64,000 bases of DNA. Origin: Streptomyces sp. TP-A0356. Its GTDB lineage: Bacteria > Actinomycetota > Actinomycetes > Streptomycetales > Streptomycetaceae. The stretch covers positions 310,001-374,000 of the forward strand of contig NZ_BBZJ01000015.1 in NCBI RefSeq assembly GCF_001417775.1, written 5' to 3'. Positions 58,053 through 64,000 of the stretch are shown piece by piece (positions within the stretch are counted from its first letter, which is position 1; each line of letters starts with the position of its first letter). A program made the position numbers and the translations under genes. A model generated the notes under the pieces. That model ran no database searches. It worked only from the letters and a program-made list of their open reading frames with translations, and had not been told where the DNA came from.

Positions 58053-58574
58053 ATGGCTGGCACACTGCACGCCATGTCGACGATCACACCCGCCCGCGCC
58101 CTGCTTCTGCTCGTCAGTGGGCTGGTCTGTCTGACCACCGCCAGCGGCGCCCTCATCGGCGCGCTCTACGGCGGCGCCCGGAGCGCTCTGATCGCCGCGG
58201 TGTGCGCGGGCGCAGGAGGCGCGCTCGGCACCCTCTTCTTCCGCCGACGTGCGCTGGCGCACTTCGCGACGGCCCGGCGGCAGGCCGGGGCCCGCGGCTA
58301 CGCCGAAGGCATCGCGCACGGGGTACTCCTCCACGTCGCCGCGTACGAGGCCGCGGTCTTCCCGCGCACGGGGCCCGCGGGAGTCACCCCCGAGGAACGT
58401 GCCGCGCGGCGCACGCTCGCCTACCGGACCGCCGCGCTGGACGAAGTGCCCCAGCCGGTGCGCGAGGCCGCGGCCGACGCGCTCGCCGTGCTCGACGCGG
58501 CGGACCGTACCGGAGCCGAGGAGGCCCTCGCCCAACTCGCCGTCGCCGTACGGCAGGAGTACGCCCGCCCGTGA
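58053..58574 (+). CDS. Membrane protein of unknown function
   Basis: The 173-residue protein has two membrane helices at about 13-34 and 43-63 (ALLLLVSGLVCLTTASGALIG and LIAAVCAGAGGALGTLFF), then a helical cytoplasmic tail with charged residues and no recognised domain. A later ATG six residues in is an alternative start. Divergent from the gene at 57837. Confidence 0.75.
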   Translation: MAGTLHAMSTITPARALLLLVSGLVCLTTASGALIGALYGGARSALIAAVCAGAGGALGTLFFRRRALAHFATARRQAGARGYAEGIAHGVLLHVAAYEAAVFPRTGPAGVTPEERAARRTLAYRTAALDEVPQPVREAAADALAVLDAADRTGAEEALAQLAVAVRQEYARP

Positions 58575-58747
58575 GCGGTCCGGGCAACGCCCGTCCGCCC
58601 GCGGCCGGTGCGGGGGCCTTGTGGATCACGACACGCCCTGGGTTGAGCAACCTCCTGCCGCGCTGACGTAGCACAGGACATGGCAGCATGCAGGGGCGCC
58701 GGGAGCGCGGGCGACCCGGGTTGGACGTACACCGGGGGGCACGGACG

Positions 58748-60475
58748 ATGACGTACGAACAGGGGCCGCTCCGCACGCCCGACGGCGGCGCGCGGACGGC
58801 GCCGGCCGGTACGCACGCGACCGGTCCCCCGGCGCGGAACGACCGGGGCCGCTGGGCGTGGCCCCGGCGCCATCGGCGGCCACTGCTCCTGTCGGCGGTG
58901 TGCGTGCTGCTGATGCAGATGGCGTTCGCCATGGTCACGACCGCCCTGGAGCAGTCCCCGACCATCGACGAGCCCGTGTACGTGGGCACGTCCGTCGTCT
59001 ACGTCCGAGAGCACAGCCTGCGGTTCAACCCCGAGCACCCACCGCTGGGCAAGCTGATCATCGCGACCGGCACGGTCTTCGCGCACCCTCGTCTCGACCC
59101 CGGATTCCAGGGCGACCAGGGCCGGTTGGGGCGGCGGCTGCTGTACGAGTCGGGCAACGACCCCTGGCGGGTGATGTTCTGGGCCCGGCTGCCGGTGATG
59201 GTGGTGACACTGCTGTTCGGGCTGGTCGTCTTCGGTTTCGCCCGTGATCTCCTGGGCTCGGCGGGCGGCCTGGCCGCGCTCGCGCTGTACGCGTTCTCGC
59301 CCGATCTGATCACGAACGGTGCCCTGGCCACCCTGGACGTGCCCGCGGCGGGGTTCGTGGTGACGGCGGCGTGGATGCTGTGGCGGGCCAGGCGGCGGCC
59401 CCTGCTGTATTTGCCGCTCGCCGGGGTGGCCTCGGGTGCGGCCGTGGCCACGAAGATGAGCACCCTGCCCGCGGTGCCCGTGCTGCTGGTGCTGACCGGG
59501 TGGTCGTACTGGCAGGCGCGGGGGGACGCGATGCCACGGTCGCGGCGTGCGACGCACTCCCTGGTGGCGGCCGTCGGCGTCGCGCTGGTTCTGGTCGGCG
59601 TCGTGTGGGCCACGTATCTCGTCGTCGATCCCCGGCTGCGGTGGGCGACGCCCGCGAACGTGCCCGCCGTGCACGGCCTGCGCGCCCTGCTGCTCGACTG
59701 GCTGCCCTTTCCCGACGCGTACGGCGACGGAATGCGCATCCAGTTCGGTTTCGAGAGCGCGACGTGGCACGGCTATCTGTTCGGCCGGCTCTACTCCGGG
59801 TCCCTGTGGTACTACCTGCCGGCCGCGCTGCTGGTGAAGACGCCGCTGGGCATGCTGGCCCTGTGGTGCGGCGGCGCCCTGGCCATGGCGGCCGTGCCAC
59901 GGCTGCGCTCCGCCGTCCCGTATGTGCTGCTCCTCCCGGCGGTGCTGCTGGCCGCGGCCATGCAGGGCTCGCGCGACCTCGGAGTGCGCTACGCGCTCTT
60001 CGTGCCGATGTTCCTGGCCGTCGCCGCCGCCGGTGTGCTCGCGCTGCGGCGGCGGTGGGCGTACGCGGTGACGGCGGCGCTGGTCGGGTGCGTGGCGGTG
60101 AGTTCGCTGCGCACATATCCGTACTATCTGCCGTATTCCAACGAGGCGTTCGGCGGTCCGTCGGCCACGCATCTGCGGCTGCACGACTCGAACGTCGACT
60201 GGGGACAGGACCTCGGCCGGCTGGCCGCCCGGCTGCGCGAGCGCTACCCCCACGACAAGGACGTCTGGCTCGTCTACAAGGGCAGCGGTGTCCCGTCCTG
60301 GTACGGCATCCACGGACACGACCCGCTGAAGGTGCCCCCGAGCCGGGTGCACGGGCTGCTCGTCGTGTCGGACACGTCGATCGCCAAGGCCGAGGGACGG
60401 CTTGCACAGCTGCTCAGCGGCAGCAGGGCGATCGACGATGTCGGACACTCGATCACGATCTTCCGGCGCCCCTGA
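58748..60475 (+). CDS. GT39-like (protein mannosyltransferase-type) membrane glycosyltransferase
   Basis: The 575-residue protein has about a dozen membrane helices. Near the N terminus it has EQSPTIDEPVYVGTSVVYV (the catalytic Asp-Glu of the PMT/ArnT-type first loop), then PEHPPLGKLIIATG (the HPPLGK motif). A conserved soluble C-terminal part (DSNVDWGQDLGRLAARLRERYP) is typical of this actinobacterial group. It should use a lipid-linked sugar to glycosylate protein or lipid at the outer face. I chose the ATG at 58748. It ends one base before the M1 peptidase stop (convergent). Confidence 0.88.
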   Translation: MTYEQGPLRTPDGGARTAPAGTHATGPPARNDRGRWAWPRRHRRPLLLSAVCVLLMQMAFAMVTTALEQSPTIDEPVYVGTSVVYVREHSLRFNPEHPPLGKLIIATGTVFAHPRLDPGFQGDQGRLGRRLLYESGNDPWRVMFWARLPVMVVTLLFGLVVFGFARDLLGSAGGLAALALYAFSPDLITNGALATLDVPAAGFVVTAAWMLWRARRRPLLYLPLAGVASGAAVATKMSTLPAVPVLLVLTGWSYWQARGDAMPRSRRATHSLVAAVGVALVLVGVVWATYLVVDPRLRWATPANVPAVHGLRALLLDWLPFPDAYGDGMRIQFGFESATWHGYLFGRLYSGSLWYYLPAALLVKTPLGMLALWCGGALAMAAVPRLRSAVPYVLLLPAVLLAAAMQGSRDLGVRYALFVPMFLAVAAAGVLALRRRWAYAVTAALVGCVAVSSLRTYPYYLPYSNEAFGGPSATHLRLHDSNVDWGQDLGRLAARLRERYPHDKDVWLVYKGSGVPSWYGIHGHDPLKVPPSRVHGLLVVSDTSIAKAEGRLAQLLSGSRAIDDVGHSITIFRRP

Positions 60476-60476
60476 A

Positions 60477-61901
60477 TCAGGGGGCGGACGGCTTGCCCGC
60501 CGTGGCGAGCCAGGTGTGGAACAGGGCGTCGAGATCCTGGCCCGACAGCCGCTCGGACAGCTGGATGAACCCGGCCGTGGTGCCGTGGCCGTTGCGGTGC
60601 TCGGCCGCCCAGGTGCGCAGGATGCGGCGGAAGGTCGTGTCCCCGACGGCCTTGCGGAGCTGGTGCAGGGCCATGGCGCCGCGAGCGTACACCGGCGTGT
60701 CGAAGAGGTGGGCCCCGCTGCCGGGGTCGGCGGGCGGGAACGCCCACAAGCGGTCGGTCGCCGGGCGGGCGTACTGCGCGTCGAAGGCCTGCTGGGCCGT
60801 CTCGCCGCCGTGCTGCTCGCTGTAGAGCCACTCGGCGTAGGTGGCGAAGCCCTCGTTGAGCCAGATGTCCTGCCAGCGGGTGAGGGTGACCGAGTCGCCG
60901 AACCACTGGTGGGCACTCTCGTGGACCAGGGTGCTCAGGCCGGGCGCTCTGTCGTAGACGGGCCGGGTCTGGGTCTCCAGCGCATAGCCGACGTTCGGTG
61001 CCGTGTCGACGACGGCTCCGGCCGCGCGGAAGGGGTAGGGGCCGAAGAGCCCGCTCGCCCAGTCGAGGACGGACGGCAGCTGCCTGAGCACGGGGGCCGC
61101 GGCGGACGCCTCGCGCGGGTCGACGGCGTTGTAGACCTTGATTCCGTCCCGCGTGGTGAACTGCTCGACCTCGAACGTCCCTACGGTCGCGGTGGCCAGG
61201 TAGGCGGCCATCGGCTCGGACTGGCGCCAGTGGAACGTGGTGTGTCCGTGGGCGGTCCGCTGCCCGACGAGGACGCCGTTGGAGACGGCGGTGCGGCCCT
61301 GGGGGACGGTGATGGTGATGTCGTACGACGCCTTGTCCCTGGGGTGGCCGTTGACGGGGAACCAGGTCATGGCGCCCTGCGGTTCGCCCGCCACGAACGC
61401 GCCGTCGTCGGTGGGGATCCAGCCGTCGAGCGAGCCGTCGGGGTCGGTGACCGGGTTCGGTGTGCCCTGGTAGCCGACGGCGACGCGGAAGTCCTGGCCC
61501 GGGCGCAGGGCTTGCCGAGGGGTGACGACGAGTTCCTGTCCGTCCCGGCGGAAGGACGCCTTGACGTGATCGACGGTGACTCCGGTGACCTCCAGGCCCA
61601 TGAGGTCGAGGTCGAAGCGGGTGAGGCGCTGGGTGGCGCGGGCGCGCAGGACGGCCTGGCCGTCGAGGTGACGGCTGCCCGGGTCGTAGCCGAGGGTCAG
61701 GTCGTAGTGGCGTACGTCGTAGCCGCCGTTGCCGGCGAGCGGGAAGTACGGATCGCCCGCCCCGGACGCGCCGATGGTGCCGGCCGCCGCCGGGCCCGCG
61801 GCCGCGAACAGGGCGGCGAGGGCGACGGGGACCGCCCCGGCCACGACCTGTCTGGGAAGGACGGTGGTGCGTCCGCGGGTCTGCCGACGGGATGGCGTCA
61901 C
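60477..61901 (-). CDS. Secreted M1-family metallopeptidase
   Basis: The 474-residue protein has a signal peptide (VVAGAVPVALAALFAAAGPAAA near 20-40), then an N-terminal beta domain (VRHYDLTLGYDPGSRHLDG). The gluzincin centre is LVHESAHQWFGDSVTLTRWQDIWLNEGFATYAEWLYSE with zinc motif HESAH at about residue 326 and the third-ligand Glu in NEGFA. A GAMTW segment replaces the usual GAMEN exopeptidase motif, a variant seen in actinobacterial members. It should trim peptides outside the cell. Confidence 0.93.
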   Translation of the reverse strand: MTPSRRQTRGRTTVLPRQVVAGAVPVALAALFAAAGPAAAGTIGASGAGDPYFPLAGNGGYDVRHYDLTLGYDPGSRHLDGQAVLRARATQRLTRFDLDLMGLEVTGVTVDHVKASFRRDGQELVVTPRQALRPGQDFRVAVGYQGTPNPVTDPDGSLDGWIPTDDGAFVAGEPQGAMTWFPVNGHPRDKASYDITITVPQGRTAVSNGVLVGQRTAHGHTTFHWRQSEPMAAYLATATVGTFEVEQFTTRDGIKVYNAVDPREASAAAPVLRQLPSVLDWASGLFGPYPFRAAGAVVDTAPNVGYALETQTRPVYDRAPGLSTLVHESAHQWFGDSVTLTRWQDIWLNEGFATYAEWLYSEQHGGETAQQAFDAQYARPATDRLWAFPPADPGSGAHLFDTPVYARGAMALHQLRKAVGDTTFRRILRTWAAEHRNGHGTTAGFIQLSERLSGQDLDALFHTWLATAGKPSAP

Positions 61902-62063
61902 GGTGGCTCCTGTGGCTGGGGGATGATCACTGGCGGTCAGCTTAAGGGCGGTTCCCGTCCCCGCAGCGGCTCCGTCCGGTCAAGTTCCCTGGTGTCGCGG
62001 GCGTTTCACGCGGCTCGGCGGGCACCTCTGTTCAAGGCCGTGGAGTCGTGATGGAGTTCGCCC

Positions 62064-62957
62064 ATGACGGACGTCTCACTGCCGTGGGCCGGGGAACCGG
62101 TGCGGGTCGGGCTGGTCGGTGCCGGGCCCTGGGCGCGCGCCGTGCACGCGCGGGTCCTCGCGGCCGGGCCCGAGACCCGGCTGACGGCGGTGTGGGCGCG
62201 CCGCGAGGAGGCGGCCCGCGAGACCGCGGCCCCCTACGGCGCGAAGGTGGCCGCCGGGTTCGAGGAACTCCTCGACGGGTGCGACGCGGTGGCCTTCTCG
62301 GTTCCGCCCGCGGTCCAGGCCGAACTGGCCTGCCGGGCCGCGCGGGCGGGCAAGGCGCTGCTGCTGGAGAAGCCGCTCGGGTCGGATCTGCCGTCGGCGC
62401 GGCGGGTGGCCGAGGCGGTCGAGGAGGCGGGGGTCGTCTCCCAGCTCGTCCTGAGCAACCGTTACCACCCGGCCGCCCGGCGGTTCCTGGCCGCCGCCCG
62501 GGCCCTGGAGGTCGCCGGTGCGCGCTCCCGCGGGCTGAGCGGCGCGTTCCTGGGCGGCGACTTCGCCACCCCGTGGCGTCTGGAACACGGCGCGCTGCTG
62601 GACGTGGGGCCGCATCTGCTCGATCTGCTGGACGCGGCGATCGGCCCGGTCGTCCGCGTACGGGGCACCGGAGACCCCCGCCGCTGGATCGAGCTGACCT
62701 GCGAGCACGCGAGTGGCGCGGTCAGCCAGTGCTCGCTGTCCGGCTCGGTGGACATCCCGCACGGCGGCACCCGCATCGAACTCTTCGGACCGCAGCCCCC
62801 GCTGGTGTACGACTCGGCCGGGCTCGACTACGAGGAGGCCTGGCCGGTGCTGCGCCGCGAGTTCGCCACCGCCGTGCGCACCGGGGTGCCCGGTGCCCTG
62901 GACGCCTGGCGTGGCCTGCGGCTGCAGGAGCTGATCGCACAGGCCGCACAGGGGTGA
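62064..62957 (+). CDS. Gfo/Idh/MocA family oxidoreductase
   Basis: The 297-residue protein has the Rossmann motif VGLVGAGPWARAVHARVLAAGP (about 15-36) and LLLEKPLGSDL (the EKP motif of the family). A shortened C-terminal sheet carries GALLDVGPHLLDLLDAAIGPV with the conserved His. Family members oxidise or reduce sugars or related alcohols with NAD(P). The substrate is not evident. The start has an in-frame ATG with weak upstream ribosome signal. Confidence 0.9.
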   Translation: MTDVSLPWAGEPVRVGLVGAGPWARAVHARVLAAGPETRLTAVWARREEAARETAAPYGAKVAAGFEELLDGCDAVAFSVPPAVQAELACRAARAGKALLLEKPLGSDLPSARRVAEAVEEAGVVSQLVLSNRYHPAARRFLAAARALEVAGARSRGLSGAFLGGDFATPWRLEHGALLDVGPHLLDLLDAAIGPVVRVRGTGDPRRWIELTCEHASGAVSQCSLSGSVDIPHGGTRIELFGPQPPLVYDSAGLDYEEAWPVLRREFATAVRTGVPGALDAWRGLRLQELIAQAAQG

Positions 62958-63045
62958 CAGTCCGGGCAGCGGTGACCAGGCGGGCAGGGGTAACGGGCAG
63001 GCAGGGGTAAGGGAAGGCAGGGATGACAGGGCGGGCAGGGGTGAG
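62946..63045. repeat. Six imperfect ~18-bp tandem repeats overlapping a gene end
   Basis: GGGCAGGGGTRAC-like units begin at about 62946, 62964, 62982, 62999, 63015 and 63033. The first includes the TGA of the Gfo/Idh/MocA gene. As in the array at 25717, the unit has spread from a gene's 3' end. The remaining sequence to 63134 is non-coding. Confidence 0.6.
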
Positions 63046-63134
63046 GGCAGGCGCCCGGGGCGCGGAGGCGCCGTTCAGGGGAAATCGCCCGGCCGGGACG
63101 CGTGAGCGCGGGCGGCACCGTCCACAACTGACCC

Positions 63135-64000
63135 GTGAGACTGCCGCTGATCGCCCCCATGTTGGCCACTCCCGGCACCCTGCCGCCCGCCGGGCAGGAC
63201 GCGCGATGGGCGTACGAGACGAAACAGGACGGCCAGCGGGTGGTGGTCTATCTGCCCGGTGACGGCAGCCTGGAGCTGCGCGCGCGGTCGGGTGAGGTGA
63301 TCACCGGTGCGTACCCGGAACTGCGTCCGCTGGGCGGCGTCCTGGGCGCGATGCCCGCCGTGCTGGACGGTGAGGTGGTGGCCCCGGACGAGCGGGGGCA
63401 CGGTGACTTCCAGCGGCTGCAGTCCCGCATGGGGCTGGCCCACTCCCCCGCGATGGCGGCGCGCCGGGCCGCGGAGACGCCGGTGCACCTCGTGCTGTTC
63501 GACGTGATGTTCCTGGGGCGTGATCTCACCGCGCTGCCCTATGCCCGGCGGCGGCACGCACTGGAGGGGCTCGCGCTGGCCGGACCGCACTGGTCGACTC
63601 CGGGAGCCCTCGTCGGGCACGGGGCACAGGCCCTGGAGGCGACCCGGGAGAGCGGCCTGGAGGGGCTGGTGTGCAAGAGGCTGGATTCGGTGTACGAACC
63701 CGGTGTGCGGTCCCGGTCCTGGATCAAGATCCGCAACGTACGGACCGCGGACGTGATCGTCGGCGGCTGGCTGCCCGGCCGGGGACGGCTGTCGGGGCTG
63801 CCCGGAGCGCTGCTGGTGGGGCAGCGGGAGGCGGGGCGGCTGCGCTATGTCGGCCGGGTGGGGACGGGCTGGAGCGAGGCCGAACGGGTCGAACTCGCCC
63901 GGCTGCTGCGGGTCGTGGAGACGCGAACATGCCCCTTCGACCGCGACCCGAGGGTGCCGGGTGCCCACTGGGTCCTGCCGAGACTCGTCGGCGAGGTCCG
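63135..64000 (+). CDS. ATP-dependent DNA ligase (3' end beyond window)
   Basis: The frame opens at GTG 63135 and stays open to the window end (288 codons). It has YETKQDGQRVVVY with adenylation Lys30 (KxDG), LDGEVVAPDERGHGDFQRLQSRMG (motif III), VLFDVMFLG, SGLEGLVCKRLDSVYEPGVRSRSWIKIRN (motif IV and V with the two lysines), and the start of the OB fold. The product is a stand-alone LigC/LigD-type ligase. The upstream ORF context gives no Ku or LigD polymerase in the window. Confidence 0.9.
   Translation, partial: MRLPLIAPMLATPGTLPPAGQDARWAYETKQDGQRVVVYLPGDGSLELRARSGEVITGAYPELRPLGGVLGAMPAVLDGEVVAPDERGHGDFQRLQSRMGLAHSPAMAARRAAETPVHLVLFDVMFLGRDLTALPYARRRHALEGLALAGPHWSTPGALVGHGAQALEATRESGLEGLVCKRLDSVYEPGVRSRSWIKIRNVRTADVIVGGWLPGRGRLSGLPGALLVGQREAGRLRYVGRVGTGWSEAERVELARLLRVVETRTCPFDRDPRVPGAHWVLPRLVGEV

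Noticed and set aside
1..64000. tRNA, rRNA, transposase or phage attachment site
   Set aside because: I saw no cloverleaf, rRNA-like segment or integrase or transposase motif; mobile-element boundaries could not be supported.

Overview
The window is high-GC DNA with the gene style of a streptomycete. GC-rich third codon positions dominate, GTG starts and ATGA stop/start overlaps are frequent, and the only TTA leucine codon I found is in the first gene. Family content also points there: a DUF397/XRE pair, DUF574 methyltransferase, DUF5133, DUF4360, a Tat-exported LAxTG sortase substrate, and several HATPase and SpoIIE-type phosphatase genes. I saw no rRNA, tRNA, CRISPR array, transposase or phage genes. 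The first and last genes run off the window.

Layout. 0-7.2 kb: a truncated rhomboid-like membrane protein, a secreted Asn-Gly-repeat protein, a coiled-coil/winged-helix protein, a DMT-type exporter, a DUF1360 protein and a GH15 glucoamylase-type enzyme. 7.6-19.0 kb: a one-directional cluster of ten genes for an ADP-heptose-based, carbamoylated surface glycan or glycosylated metabolite. It encodes a UDP-xylose-synthase-type SDR, a NodU-type carbamoyltransferase, GT2, GmhB, GT9, two GT4-type transferases, GmhA, HldE and a second GT9. 19-25.7 kb: an MFS exporter, small stress-type proteins (two DUF2795), a cyanide-insensitive-type cytochrome bd oxidase (cydA, cydB) and a hemerythrin. 25.7-30.2 kb: a second, leftward sugar locus with two paralogous GT2 enzymes, a divergent UXS paralogue and a polysaccharide pyruvyl transferase-family protein. 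30.4-37.5 kb: fructosamine kinase-family, N-formylglutamate amidohydrolase-family, DUF2000 with an Lrp/AsnC regulator, a Tat-exported and sortase-anchored alginate-lyase-family protein, and small unknowns. 38.3-48.4 kb: a stress-signalling region with an RsbV-like STAS protein, two MarR paralogues, an rsbR-rsbS-rsbT-(HATPase+PP2C)-GAF/PP2C operon, two further HATPase proteins and a PRC-barrel protein. 48.5-57.8 kb: a HEAT-like protein, the DUF397/XRE pair, DUF574 methyltransferase, a small membrane protein with a peroxiredoxin, YceI, secreted DUF4360, and a two-component system with a secreted acidic protein. 58-64 kb: a membrane protein, a GT39-like mannosyltransferase, an M1 peptidase, a Gfo/Idh/MocA oxidoreductase and the start of an ATP-dependent DNA ligase.

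How it fits together. The two sugar loci probably serve cell-surface or secondary glycans: sedoheptulose 7-phosphate would go through GmhA, HldE and GmhB to an ADP-heptose used by the GT9 enzymes, with carbamoyl and possibly pyruvyl decoration. The Rsb module is a partner-switching stress sensor, but no sigma factor gene is present here. Several small genes have upstream sequences matching the SigB-type consensus GNNT-N14-16-GGGTAY, which suggests, without proving it, that part of the window is a general-stress regulon. Function calls rest on recognised motifs and gene order read by eye; no database search was run.
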